Source of the DNA: Hymenolepis diminuta
Taxonomy: Eukaryota; Platyhelminthes; Cestoda; Cyclophyllidea; Hymenolepididae
Length of the DNA stretch: 64,000 nt
Reading direction: 5' to 3'
NCBI GenBank assembly: GCA_900708905.1
Contig: CAADRB010000047.1
Location: 596,225 to 660,224, forward strand
Under the pieces are notes generated by a model. That model was not told the DNA's origin, did no database searches, and was given only the letters and a program-made list of their open reading frames with translations. The position numbers and the translations under genes are program-made. Below, one piece after another: positions 27,501 to 40,064 of this stretch (position 1 is its first letter; each line of letters begins with the position of its first letter).

Positions 27501-30500
27501 ATTCCTAAGACTTCTTTTACAATGTAAAATTACCAGTTTCAGATGATAGATTTGACAGAATAAATGGCTCAAATAAACTTCTCCTTACCATCATGTGAGA
27601 GTGCATTGGCAGACCACTGCCCTGCAGCATCAGCGGACAGAAGAGTAGTAATCCTCGTCTTATCACACCAATCGTTGCCATGCAGATGCTTCGCCACCAG
27701 TTCAAGCATCTTCGGCACTTTGTCATACAGACAGTAGGATGAGATATGAACATGGCGAGTACAGGGCTCGACCTCAGGAGTGTTTAAACTGATGATGGCA
27801 TGGGGAGAGGCTGATAAGGATCCAGTGTTGAGTTCTTGTTGAAGATCCATTTCTTGATAAGTAAGACCATCAGCACCGAGTCTAAAATGTAAGGAGAATA
27901 ATCATTAATGTAAGAGTTTTTAAGTGTCCGCAAATTTGATCAATTTCTCCTAAGGACAACAAATAAAGGAAAGACGAGGAATCGAGCAAGGGTCCGACTT
28001 ACTGTGAGAAGAGAGATGCAAAGACAGGAACATAGATGAGAAGGTCCTGCGATAGATCCGATATATTAGCAAGCATGTGGAAATAAACAAGACCATTAGT
28101 TGGCGCTTCATTCAGTTGTACAGATGAACCACCAATTTGAATTTCAGTAAAGGGTTCTGGTCTGCAATTTGGGGGAATATCAACAAGACTGAGAGAGGGC
28201 AGACAGGAGAGATCCTCATTCTCTTGGTTCTTTTGCTTCTCCGCTAGTTCACCAGCTGAAAAGGAAAAATACTACTTACAAACTAATTCAGACGTTGAGC
28301 AAAAAACATGATAGCGACAGATTTGACATACCTTCCTTAATGATCTCCTCCTTCTTCGTTGGAGAGAGATCTTTAACAGCCTTTTCTAGTCTCTGTATCT
28401 CCTTCTCTTTCTGCTTAACCTCAAATGTCTCATCAGGGATCATAATCACCGAAAGACGGTGGGGATTTTTCACTAAATATTGATCAATGAGTTTCTGAAG
28501 CACTTGCGGATCTGCAGCAAGTTGGGATTTAAATGTGTCCACAAGCTGTTGGACCGAGAGAGCCGTTTGAATATCTCCACCGTGGTTTACGATTCCTGCA
28601 AGGCCGAGAATAACCGACAAACCGAATCTTGCATTGTCCTGTTTTAAGGCGATTTCCTGTTGGTGGAGTACAGCTTCAATGCGTTCCTGCAAACACCAAT
28701 ACGTCAGTCATATTTATATAAGCAGTTATACTTATAAGGATATAAGTAGTCAAACCTTTGGGAATCCAGTCTTAATGGTTTTGTCAAGGATCTCCATTAC
28801 TGTCTTCTCAACACGCTCAGTATCAGCGCCAGGTTTAATACCCTGGAGACCAACATGAAAACAGGTTGTACGATTATTACGATCCATTCCGTTAACAGGA
28901 GAGGCCCAATCAAGACCCAAACCAGATTCGATGAGACCCTGATAAAGAGGTGCATTATCACCGTCAATTAAGAGGGAAGTTGCGATGGCCAGAGCAAAGT
29001 TGGTGTAGACATCACAGATGCTGTAAAAAATTAAGAGTATGTAGAGCAGCACTACTTAGATATTTCAGCAGATGTTCAGAACGAGACCAATTAAACTCTT
29101 GGACAATAGCATAATACACGCTAACTATGAGTAAGTTTGCGACCTTTGAATGGTTTAGAAGGGTCAGAACTTACTCGGTGAGAGCGAAGCTGACGGAAAC
29201 CACAACCGTTCTGGTAGGATCAGCTAAAGTTGGATCCGGTTGGCAGGTTATTTGTATTCGTCTCTGAAGAACGAAAAGAGGGAAACAATCAAAATTTTCA
29301 GTTAGATAAATGCCTGATATTGTACAGAATTGACTATTGAGCCAAGGGGAACATTTTTATCTTACGAATATGACAAAAGTTCTCATGCACCCAATTAATA
29401 AAAAACGGGAGAAGGAAAAGTGACGGCTTCATGCCAAATGAGGAATTAAAAAAAGTGCTAAAGCACCTTTCATTCAATAAGAGCCTGTTTTAGCATCATA
29501 CAACTGTAACTGATGTAATTTTTACTTTTCTTGATAAACTTTATTTAAGTAATCCTAAATGATTTGTCAGACCAAATCAAAATTGCTTTCAAATCCTTTA
29601 TTTTTCACTAGATCTCAGCCACGAGTTTCAACTTCATAAAAACAGATACGTTTAGTCCCAACCTCTTTGACTAACTTGAGCTTAGATTTAGACAGCTTCG
29701 CTGAAAGTTTGCAGAGCTAAAGAATTATGCATTTCATATTTTGAATTATAAAATAATGCTACCGTGTAAAGCACAGTGAGAGAAAGCAAACATTGCAGTG
29801 ATACTATGAGTTATTATTCATAATTGGGAAAGAATATATTAAGTGATTGAAGAATAAATAAACAAGGACATAAAACAGTCGTCTGCAAAGATAAAGAATA
29901 ACATTTACTACTCCAACTCTTCAAAACCCATCAAAGTAGCCATCTTCGCCCCTATGACTCAAATCCCTATCTGTCGTGTTTAGACGTGTGTACAAGTTTT
30001 CCCTTCTTCTGTAACTGCCACATTTTATTTAAAAGTAAACCTGCACTCATACACTCACAGGCGTCCTTGCTCAAGTGACCCTCAAACCATCTTGGTATTT
30101 CCACTCGCACACGCACTTCTTTTATGGGCTCATCTCCTCTCTCGATTCCTCACGGTGATTTATTCAATACGCTTTGGCCTAGAGAACTCGTTGTGTTCTA
30201 CTTTTGGAAATGTCGTTTGCTGTTGTTAGGCGGTAGGTATAGCTTTAGCTTTCACGATCTGGTTCTGGTTCATTACCTGCAACAATCTAGTGACCCTGTG
30301 AGCCATTAGTCTTAACTACTAGATTGATGACCTCGATTCTTGTTACTCCAACAATTTGGAGATCCTACAAGTAAGAGAGCTACATCAACATTAGGGATAG
30401 TATCTAACAGTCGAACACAATTAAACAGGTACCTAATACACTATAAAGAATAAACACTTATGATCCACTCATAAAAATCCAGATTTAAACAAACCAGAAA

Positions 30501-31765
30501 ATAAAATCAATCAAATTAAATAATAGATATCATATATGACAGTGAAATAAATACCGGGGCTGCCCATCGGGGTTCCAAAGGTACTTTCGGTGATGGATCC
30601 TGAGCATCGAATTTCGAGAGGCACTGAGAATCCAAGTATTCCAAGCACTCATCCAATTCCATATTCCCATACGTGTAGAAGCTGCAACCAAAATCAGATT
30701 GAGGCCAAATGCTCTCAGATATACTATTAGAAAGATGAATTCTACCCACTTGGCGTTACTGGGATGATAGAAGTTGCTGTGAAATTTCTTCAGGGCCTCC
30801 CAAGTGAGATTTGGAATACAATCAGGATGACCCCCACTGACATATCCGTAACTTACGGGCAGTAAATTATTCTCCGTAACTTGAGCCAAATGATTTAAAG
30901 AGTTGGACTAAAAAGTAAAGATTTAGTCAAAGTATACCGGAAACCAAACCTGATGCAATAGAAAAATGAAGCAGAGCTTACGAATACACCCTTCATTTCG
31001 TTGTAAACAATGCCTTTAAGGAGGAATTTAGAAGAAGAATCATTAAGATTTTCTGGTTCTAGTCGCCAGCCTTCTTGCCTGAAAAAGTACGATTAGTTAA
31101 AACAATAAGGGATAAAAGCTTCTATACAGTAGAATAACTTACATGAAATCCAATTTTGTCAATTTAGGGAAGAACGCTGCATCTACATATACAGAGAGAA
31201 GATTTTCGTAATCTGTTGCATTCATCGTACTGAAGGGATAAATAGTCCAATCGCTAGCAGTGAAAGCATTCATGAAGGTAGCCTGACTTCGCCGAAGCAT
31301 CTTGAAAAAAGGGTCTCGAACAGGATACTTTTGAGAACCGCAAAGAGCGGTATGTTCCAGAATGTGAGAAACTCCAGTGTTATCAAACGGAGTTGTCCTG
31401 AACTGAACACTAATTGAACAGAAAACATGTGATACAGACTCAACGAAGACTTATTTTTTAATTTAATGCTTTTTAATATTTACCCGAATGTTCGATTAGG
31501 GTCATCACGAAACAAATGGATTAAATTAGCTTTGGACTTTTCATGTTGCATTTGCACGACAAACAGTTTAAACTCATCAATATTAAATGACTAAAAAATT
31601 GATAAAAAGATTTTATTTTACTTTGAGCACTCGAAATCCACGAAGTAAATGACCACTATTTAGAGCGGCGATCTTCTCCATCATCCTGACACCAATGTGA
31701 AAGCTAAATCGCTGGTTTATTATGGGCGGCGTTATTTTAATATACATAAATATTTTGAAGCACAT
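24588..31765 (-). CDS. PITRM1: Presequence protease, mitochondrial (PITRM1/PreP, M16C), 16 exons
   Basis: This zinc metallopeptidase degrades cleaved targeting presequences and other unstructured peptides in the mitochondrial matrix. Exons, in minus-strand order: 31765-31622, 31590-31484, 31409-31143, 31078-30982, 30907-30750, 30681-30555, 29263-29175, 29020-28756, 28686-28332, 28255-28003, 27881-27589, 26739-26520, 26298-26059, 25885-25763, 25229-25115, 24854-24588 (TAG). All phases close, giving 1039 residues against about 1037 in human. The inverted zinc motif HILEH is at residues 99-103, the third ligand in NEMKG at Glu200, and the C-terminal substrate-binding block [10 protein letters not shown] at 890-899. 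I chose the ATG at 31765 because it adds 27 residues with four basic and no acidic side chains, a plausible matrix-targeting peptide; the ATG at 31684 would give 1012 residues without one. A TAA precedes 31765 in frame. Human Cys119, of the redox disulfide, is Val114 here. Introns 6 and 11 carry LTR-like remnants. Confidence 0.96.
27130..27462 (+). mobile_element. Possible degenerate LTR remnant in PITRM1 intron 11
   Basis: A pyrimidine-rich block in the intron between PITRM1 exons 11 and 12, antisense to the gene. Only its end (ACAAATCTGGTGACTC) resembles the ends of the remnants at 30.3, 40.4 and 43.0 kb, where an LTR tail is followed by a TGGTGAC primer-binding-site motif. The body does not align well, so this is tentative. 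Confidence 0.35.
29945..30300 (+). mobile_element. LTR retrotransposon remnant in PITRM1 intron 6
   Basis: It aligns along its length with the block at 40.07-40.43 kb: both begin with a CCTATGAC box and a TCCCTRTCTGTC box, pass through a GTGAC box, and end in ACAA/ACGAA plus a TRGTGAC motif. The position of the TATA box in the 40-kb copy is degraded here. It lies antisense inside the 1291-nt intron between PITRM1 exons 6 and 7. No coding capacity remains. The ending resembles the tRNA-Trp-complementary site (TGGTGACC) of CsRn1-type gypsy elements, from memory of that family. Confidence 0.6.
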
Positions 31766-34700
31766 TTATACGTAAATTAATAATAAGTAAAATTAACAAT
31801 ATTATTGTTGATTATAATTACTTTTTCTTACAATAATACAAATAATTTTGCAATTTAACTGTAATGTCAGGAACTGATAAAGTGGAGGAGATAGAAAAAT
31901 GCTGAGAGCAACGTCAAGACGTCAGTCTTACTTCTTTGATTTTTGGATTCGAGTTGTACAATAACTACTAAATGGGAGTTTGTGTCCCAAAATAAAAATT
32001 CCATGAATCATTTCCTGTATTGCAGAAACTGCTTGTCTGTGACGTTTAGTGTTTATTTATCGGTATTATTTAATCAGAAAGAGTCGGTCTTACCATTTCA
32101 TTTCGCTTTTTCTTCAACTGATTGAGAAGAGAAAATTTCTTACATATTGTTCATTAGTTTACGACTTTAATATAGCAAAGGTGAAATAGATAAAAATTGT
32201 AAGTTGGCACAGCTCCGTAGGCAGAGTTCACCTTAAGTGAAAACATAAAATTATTTATGATTATCGATTAATCATTTTGTCGTGCTTAGAACATTAATTT
32301 TTGAATTAAGAAACACTTTTCAAGAAATATGTGATGTAATCTGCTTTTAAATAAATGAGAAATTCTTTAGTTGAAATGCAGTTTTGTATTTTTCAGCAAA
32401 CTAATTTGTTACAAAATGTTCATTATTGCCGATGTTTAACACGCTTACTCCTAATCTTTTCCAGCAATTATTTAATTTATATACTGTCATTTAATAGTAT
32501 TTTTTATTAAGTCACTTAATAGCTTTTAAGATACTATACATCAGTTCTGCGAACATGTTTTAGATGTTTTCCAATGAATTTCTCACATCGCCTTTCAAAA
32601 GGCTTATGTGCTAAATAAACTTCAGTTAATGCATTCTCCTTATGCAGTTGAGTCATCAGTAGCGAATAACATGGTTTTTTTCAGTGAATAATCCATCCTG
32701 CAATTTTCTAGAATTCTAGATAAGTATTTTAGAGTTTGAATTTTCTTCTTGGATGAAATGGGATTTAGAATTTCCTCATTGTCAATCTGGCTTTCACTAA
32801 TCAATATCTCATATGCTTACTTAATTACACTTACCTAATATCACTAAGCCTTTAGATCCTCTTAGGGCATTTTTTGCGAGTTAAATAGGTTACATGATGT
32901 AGGGTCTGGATTGAACTTTTAAAAGATTAATCATTCGATAGGCATCTGAGCGGTAGATGTATGATTTAAAATTTCGGTCTTTTCTACAATACTAGTAGCT
33001 TATTGTAATTCTTCACTTAAAATTATAAAATTTTTGTGTTATGTATTACACGAGGAATTTTTTGATCAGTATGATACCATGGTGAATATACAAAATAGTT
33101 GATAGGTTGCGCAAAGTCAGATTATCATTAGACAATATCGTTACTTGAAAAAAGACGGACCTTAATTAAGCTTATATGTTCAAAGAACAGATAATGGTGA
33201 AAGACACTTAAAATAAGAAACGCTCCTTTATGCATATAATTATTAAAATTAAAATTAGTTTTTCTCTATAAACTGAAACAGGTGTGTGATAAATTGTTTG
33301 AAATATTCAGTAATTAGAAGGATTGTCAAGTCTATTTAAAATTAGTTCGTGGTTTGCTTTCCAAATGGAAATTCATCAAATAAAGAGGCGCAGGTATAGT
33401 ATTAATATTAATAAATTAATTAATATGACATCATCCATTTCCATTGAATTTTTCAGCTGAAGTGCTAAATCCTGACTAGTCCAGCTACCAAAATAACAGT
33501 TTTATCAATGGGAAAAATTACAAGATGACTAAACATCATGGTAATGGGGTAACAATTCCCAGGACTTTTAATGCCCAAGCGGTAATAAAACGGATTCTCT
33601 TATGAATCATTCTTAATAAAGTGAACTTGTAACAAAAACAATAAGAAAGTGGAATAACTTCTATATAACTAAGCATTTATAAAACTTGATTGGTGTTTTT
33701 TCTTTTACGTGCTAAGTTGAAACTATAATCATGACTGAATTTAGTATCCATTTCGTAATTTTTTAGATTTATCAAGATATTGATTACAAAAGTCTTAAAT
33801 GAAAGCGGATGTAACGGTTCCTTCAAAGTGGAACGCAAATTATAATCATATAAATTTTAATTTCGCTGAAGCAAATCAAAATTTATTTTTACTTTTTTTT
33901 CCAATAAGAACACTAGTACTAGTGTTCTTATCAAAAGATAAACAACGTTTTCAGCTACGTCCTTTCCAATAAATAGTAGCTTTGTGATGATATTCAAAAT
34001 GCTAAGCGGGTTAAGGGTTAAAATGCGTTATTTTTATTCGTACAAGCCAATCAAGATATCGTCTTAAATAAAAAAGGAAAGCAATTTGAATCTAACTTGA
34101 ACTTAAGCATTTGAAAAATTCAGAACCAAGGTCACCAGGGCCATCGGTTTGTGGGAGGCGGGTCAGTGCTGTAGTAGAGTCCAGAAGATTGAAAAGCTGA
34201 AGCTCAAGTAATGACAAACAACAGACACCGACCCCTTCATAAACAAAATGCAAAAAGCCAAGCAAAAAACAAAATACACTGTTAAACAGGGATGAAAATC
34301 CGAGAGATAGAGAGTAGAGTTATCACCAGGCGGAGGCGAGAGATAATCGACATGCTGCAATTGTGATCTGGGCGTTTAGAGGTGAAATAAGGTGACTGCG
34401 TCCTGTTTACGTAATCATTCGATCGTACAAATAACTTTGCCACTAACAGTTTAAATAAATAAGTTTTGAGAAAATAACTTTAGAGCAGTTTATGGTAAGT
34501 AATCGTTTAAACAAGTTTATATTATTAGTGATCATATCTGTCTTGGCCATTAGTTGGTTCCCTTCTATATGGATCAAACAAGCCTGTCTCTCTACATTAT
34601 AATGGTATATTCAAGGCTTACATGGTTGCCAGACTTCCCTAATCCTATTGATTTACGGAGTGATAATCGCACAGAACCATCTCACTGTCCACCTTCTTCC

Positions 34701-36299
34701 ACAGAGCTTTTAACTACCGACTTCTTACAAAAGTATTCATTCTAGCTTTTTGCCACTTTTACCGGATTCAGTAAACTATGCCAGGTTTCTTTTTACTTGA
34801 GCAGGACGAGAATGCTCCACCCATAAATGAACCACAAATGGAGATGCCATTTTCTATCACATGCTTGGTGACCCGCACTCTCGAATGTTCCGAATTTTTA
34901 CTGATCTTAATATGTGATCGTTAAAGCTAACTATCTGAAACCTAAAGCTCCACTAATAATGGTCTGAAACTACTGACGGTCCATGTCAATACGAATTTCT
35001 ACCTATTTTAAAACCATCTATCGACTCATTTATAATATTGCCGTTATATTCAATCCCTGTATTCTTCACGTGCTATTCATTAGAATTTAAAAGGGTGGTA
35101 GCTCAGTAAGTTTTCCTACCTTGCATTAATTAATGCCAAATTGGATCTTCCCTATATGACAAGAGAAGGAGTTCCTATATATGGCCATGCATTTATCTAA
35201 CATTCTGTCATTGTTGATTTAATTTTAAATGAACTTAAATGAAAAACAACTTTGGCACAAATTATTTCAAGCTTAAATGTGTTTATAGTTAAATTTCTAA
35301 AAACACTCACATGGCGCTGCACTTTTAGGACTTTGCTGTGAAAAATCTGTCCTTAATTGCTCCGTCCATGCAGAAGGACGTATTGGTCCTCAAACACCAG
35401 GGACAAATTAAAATGATGCTGTTATTATGTCCCCTCTATTAGTTATTAAAAAAAAAACAATTAAATGGGTGGAATTGTTAAAAATGCAAATAATTGCAAA
35501 TAAAACATTGCAGACATCAGGGAAAGAAAGTGTTAAGAGTTTAAATTAGTTATAAACAACTAACATTCTTGTAAGAAGATGGGAGGTTAGAGGTCATTTT
35601 AAGGAATAAACGGCTTTTTCAGAAGTCAGTCAAGACATTCAAGAATGGGAGAAAAAAATATGAAATTTTAAACACAACCATTTCTTAGGACTAAACGGGC
35701 CCGTTATGAAAGTTCTCTTAGGATTTATTAAGCCTGCTCAATATTACTTGATTCAAAAAGCACTCCTCACTCCAGTGATACTTGAAGGCAAAAGTGGGTT
35801 CCATGAGAAATCATGTTAAAAATTTATTTTTTTATTCGAAAGACAATTTTAAAATATATTTTGATGGTTGGAAATTGAAAATGCCGGAATTATTAGGTCA
35901 TTACAATTGGCATTCTAAAAAGTGCAAACGGAATCCGATAGAGATATTAAAGGTTTTAAAAATACAGTTGATAATTACATTATAATTTTATCTATTCGTA
36001 TTTTCAAAATTTTTGTATTAACAATTAGTAATTATTTATTTTTATGAAGAGATTTTAAAATTAAGTTCAATTTCACATTTCAGAATACGTAGTGTTTTGA
36101 ACTTGGCCTTCCAAATAGTCACAAATTCCAGAACTCAGTGATAACACGTGAAAGCCTTAATGGCAGGTTTTATTACAAAATTGGGCAATTTTGCACATTT
36201 AACAAATATGCACATTTCATAAATAATGAATAGTAACTATTAATAATTTAGAAGTGTTAATTTAATATTTCTGAGATGAAATTATTTATTTTTATCTAA
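31766..36299. other. AT-rich intergenic upstream of PITRM1
   Basis: The PITRM1 promoter should lie just right of 31765, but no defined element is visible. The rest has no supported exon. It includes the palindrome at 33904-33931. Confidence 0.5.
33904..33931. repeat. 28-nt perfect palindrome
   Basis: The half-site ATAAGAACACTAGT is followed directly by its exact reverse complement with no spacer. Unlike the AT palindrome at 6.3 kb, it has mixed composition. It follows a T8 run. It could be a cruciform-forming site, a symmetric protein-binding site, or the junction of an inverted duplication. Confidence 0.9.
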
Positions 36300-37003
36300 C
36301 ATCTGAGGGCGAAAGTTGTTGATCCACACGTTTGAGCATTGGATTAACCTTAAATCCTTTCTGAGGTCTTCTGAAATATCCGAAGTAACGGTTGGGCCAA
36401 TGATTGCGTTGAATCCCCGGAGTTTCAGAATTTCCAAGGTGAAGGGAGGTTGTATGTGTACAGATAAATCTCCTTTGCAGTCGCTTTCGATTTAAAAGTT
36501 AAAGCTGCGCATCGAGAACGGAGATTTTGTGGTGATGCACCATGATTTTGACACAAAAGTGAGGCGCCGTCCGGTACTTTCCACCCCTTGTGACGTGAGA
36601 AGTTGCCCTTTCATATTCCCAGCCAGTTGCTCATTCCGACCACTTGAAGTTGGTGGAGGCGTGAAAGGGAGATTTTCAGACAGCGACAAAACTCCTCAAA
36701 TCAAGTAAAAGAAAACTGGGCAACATTTCTGGACACGATAACTTTTGGTAAACCCGGATTGGCGAATACTTGGTGGAGGTTGTATCCGTTGTGACAGAAT
36801 TCATGAGTTTGACCTCAGGCCACCTTGATAAAGGATCAACGGGGACTAATAGGAGATTCCTTGGATGTGTCCAGTAAAACTGAGGTTAGGGTGAGACCAA
36901 GGAACCTTAGGTCGGAAGCATGTAAATTCATGGCGATAAGGAAGTATAGCCTCACCTGCATCTTGTGAAACCACTTTTGATACCGCTCCCTTGGAGTGAG
37001 AAG
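36300..37003 (-). pseudogene. Gypsy-like integrase fragment, inverted half of a rearranged element
   Basis: The reverse complement matches 56655-57330, closely over the integrase core and more loosely in the tail. Translated in pieces on the minus strand it shows integrase core signatures: a VPW box, an RWPEV box (intact here), an FxxPGLPKVIVS-like stretch and a GRNEQL...MKG block corresponding to the NGxxERxxxxxK region. Two catalytic aspartates appear replaced (LSFTG where DYAG is usual; SRN where SDN is usual), and there are frameshifts and stops. It is dead. It belongs with 37258-37871, from which it is separated and inverted relative to the copy at 56 kb. Confidence 0.7.
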
Positions 37004-37257
37004 TAGGTTTAGCAAGGTTGATTGTCTCAGATGTTCATGATTGAAGATCTAAAGAAATTAGCTTATAAGTCAAAGTGAAATATGAAAAGCATCCCAATCG
37101 CTTAAGTCAAAGGTAAATTTCTTTGCAAAAGACAAAATATAAAACTGGAATTTATGGAACTCGTTTGTAAAAAAATGAATAATTTTCATCCAAGAAAAAC
37201 TAACTTTAAAATTTATTGTTAATTATTCATAAAACTTGAATATTTGTTAAAGTTTGC

Positions 37258-37871
37258 TAAATTGCAGGGTCGCTGCCTTGTAGAATTTTGGAATAAAGCC
37301 TACCATTAAGGCATTCACGTGTTATCAGTGAGTTCCGTGACTTGAGGCCATTTGGGAGGCTAATTAAGTTATAGCAAGGTGCAACGCATGTGTTATTCAC
37401 CATCTCTGGCAATTTTACAATGCTGAAAGTAAATAAATATTCATTTTTTCAAGAAATAGTAGACTTTGCAATTCTTTTCAAAGGGGTTGAGAGCTTATCC
37501 GCAGAAATTGAGATTCTTTACTCAAATTCTTCTTCAAATTCTACTCAATCTCCGGTTGTGTCTGTCTCTCCCAATGTGTTTCCTACTGCAGCTCTAGTTT
37601 AGGCGACCGATGATAACATGAAGTTGCTCCCATCAGACAGAGATAGTGAGAAAGTAACGAGTGATACGAACTCTATAGAATCTTCCATGCCTAAGTGGTT
37701 CCCGCACGACTTACCTCCAGGCCTACCGTGCTCAAGCAACAATCAGTTCCGACTTGATCTTGTTCGCTTGATCAAATGAAAAATCAAAGTTGGCATCGAA
37801 ATGGACATAAGGAGAGTTGTTGTATATTTTCCCCCTCCAGAACTTATACATCCTTCACCATCCTCCGCATA
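37258..37871 (+). mobile_element. Leader and 5' half of the rearranged gypsy-like element
   Basis: The first part (about 37258-37384, including AATAAAGCC) resembles the leader sequences at 56051-56160 and 57411-57527. From about 37450 to 37871 it is nearly identical to 56226-56647, including the same in-frame TAG and TGA. The open frame before the first stop has a Ser/Asn-rich stretch and no domain I recognise; it might be a gag relic. The match stops at CATATTT, exactly where the integrase half begins in the 56-kb copy. Confidence 0.7.
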
Positions 37872-38204
37872 TTTGGCGCTGCCGACATTTAAAAAATAAA
37901 CGAAATAAATAAATAACAACCGTAACAACAGAAATGTCAATATGTTAAACAAAAGACTTGCTTCTTTTAATTTTGTTTCCACTTAAATAGTTAGTAATCT
38001 TTCGTTATTGGCTCTTAAAAGATCCGATTTCAACTGGTGATTCGATTAAATCAGCACGTTTGCCTGGTTCGATTTAATATATCGAATAGTCTATAAACCT
38101 CGTAATTTCTATAATTTAACTTAATATTTATGAAAAGAATAATAATTTTGCGGCAAAATTCACTTTCATCTTCAAATATCTGTTATCTCTATATCATTTG
38201 AGAT

Positions 38205-38560
38205 AGAAAAGGCCTGTCACTTTTATCACCTCTATTCAAAGACAGATCCGTATAACCTAGAGCGTGCCAATTAATAACTCTGGAGCGAGTAAAGTTTTGG
38301 ATAAGGGCCTTCTTTTCTTCAGCCAATGACAAAAAGTTTTCTGTCTTGTGATTTTTCTTTAGTCATCGGTTTTCTTTTGGCACTGTTTAAAGCTAAGTCT
38401 TTAATTCTTAAGAGTCTGTTAATTTGTCTCCTCCGTCACATAATTCACTTTCCATTTTAACTGGTCGAAGTAGGCTTTTTTCATTTTCAAATTCGCAGAA
38501 CACTCTGTAGAAGAGCTTATTTCTGAATGCTTGCTGAAGCATTTTTTATTGCAGCGATAT
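38205..38560. repeat. Degenerate repeat family R1, copy 1
   Basis: Diverged but collinear with 48435-48770. Shared boxes in the same order include a TTTATCNCC box, RTCYGTATAA, GTGYCAA, a TTTAATTCT box, AACACTCTG and TGAAGCATTTTTT. I roughly judge 65-70 percent identity by eye. No coding capacity is apparent; the origin is unknown. Confidence 0.5.
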
Positions 38561-38990
38561 CCACGAAATTTTGATATATTAATCGTCCCATTAAGTTAGT
38601 GGAAAACACTGAGTAAGGAAAGGTATTTATCAGTCTCATTTCACGTATTTATGATGACTGATACTATACATCGTTGGTACTTTGTTGAAAAATTTCTCAA
38701 AATATAAGTTATCTGAGAATTTTTTAAGAAATATATTTAAACATGATATAATATTAATTTAATTAAAAAGTTATGTACATTTGAAGAATATTCAAAAACA
38801 GGAAAAAACAAACCTCAGTTTGAATTATTAAAAATCCTCTCCTTAACTGATTATGAAAGGCTTATTGAAGGATTGACACCACTCACAGCAGCAGAGGCTA
38901 AGAGTGTGGCTGCTTTAGCGTCTCCCTTACGAGAGAGGAGGGAAGCTTTTGACTGAATTAAGCTTCTACTCAGACAACGCAAAAAGGTTC

Positions 38991-39011
38991 AGAGAGTGAG
39001 AGAGAGAGAGA
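38991..39011. repeat. (AG)n microsatellite
   Basis: Imperfect GTGAG then (AG)n, inside a GC-richer patch. Confidence 0.85.
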
Positions 39012-40064
39012 CCATATGCGTAGAATAAACCCTATATTTTGTGCACAATTCACTGTGTAATTATGGGAGGATATGAGAAAATATACTGTAGAGAAGGGCA
39101 CAAAATGAGTATACAAAGGAATCACTCAAAAGCGTATTTGTATGGGTTGCGGAGCGATGACTTGGGGAAAGAGTGCGTCCGTATAATTATTTAAGTCATG
39201 ATATCCTGCGGTGTATATGACAAGTACAACCTCCAAATCAAAAATCGAAATAAGAAAAGTGCCATGTGGAATGGGGAACTACAAGAGACTTTAGATTTAA
39301 TATCTGACCTTGCTGGACGGAAAATAGCTTATACTGAATTTTAGCATATAAGTAGGATGTTTAATACCTGGAGACAACATTAATGGCAATTATTGCTTAA
39401 ATTATGAAATATTAAGGGATGATAGCAACAATAACTCCTTTAATATAACTTAAATCACAGACCCTCGAAATACATGATGGGTGTAAAAGTGAAGTTGGGT
39501 AGGAGAAATCAAATCAAAAGCGCAAATTATTTGACGTAATAAGTATTCAGACATAAAGACATAAAAAGAAAATTTTCTAAGGAAGGCCAAATTTTGAGTT
39601 TTACAGCTTAAAATACTTAGAATCGTATTAAACAAAGGCTATAAAATTTTGTGAAAATCATCGCCACAAGATAAGAAAATCAAATTATTTAAAAATTTTG
39701 GAGGAAATTGTAACTGTCATGTTTTGAGGGAAGAAAATAATGCAAAAATAAGATGCCGCTGAAACATGATAAATAATGACTATTTCCGGATTTTTAGTGA
39801 TCTGGAGATATTGAAAGTTCTCTTATCAAGGCGATCTGTTAACTTAAATAAAAGGAAAATGAAATATATAAGAATTTCTTTAGATTGACTCAATCTTTCC
39901 ACTGTAAGAAACAGGAGTGGTGTTTTGGGCATATTTTAAAGAAATTACATTACTTAATACGGTAAAGGATAACTTTCTATGCATTTTCCAGAATTACCTT
40001 TCATTCGCATTCTCCACGATAATACCTCAGTTTTTCCGCCCACGAAGTTGGAGCGACCTCATTT

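Larger units (their letters stand above)
37872..40060. other. AT-rich intergenic with old repeats
   Basis: Contains the copy of a degenerate repeat at about 38.2-38.6 kb, a GA microsatellite near 39.0 kb and a GC-richer patch at 38.9-39.2 kb. No supported gene. Confidence 0.45.

Noticed and set aside
28295..28858. Plus-strand frames over PITRM1
   Set aside because: Antisense shadows of PITRM1 exons 8 and 9.
38058..38070. GGTTCGATTT resembling a tRNA B box
   Set aside because: No A box, acceptor stem or cloverleaf could be built around it, nor around similar boxes at 21481 or 53010.
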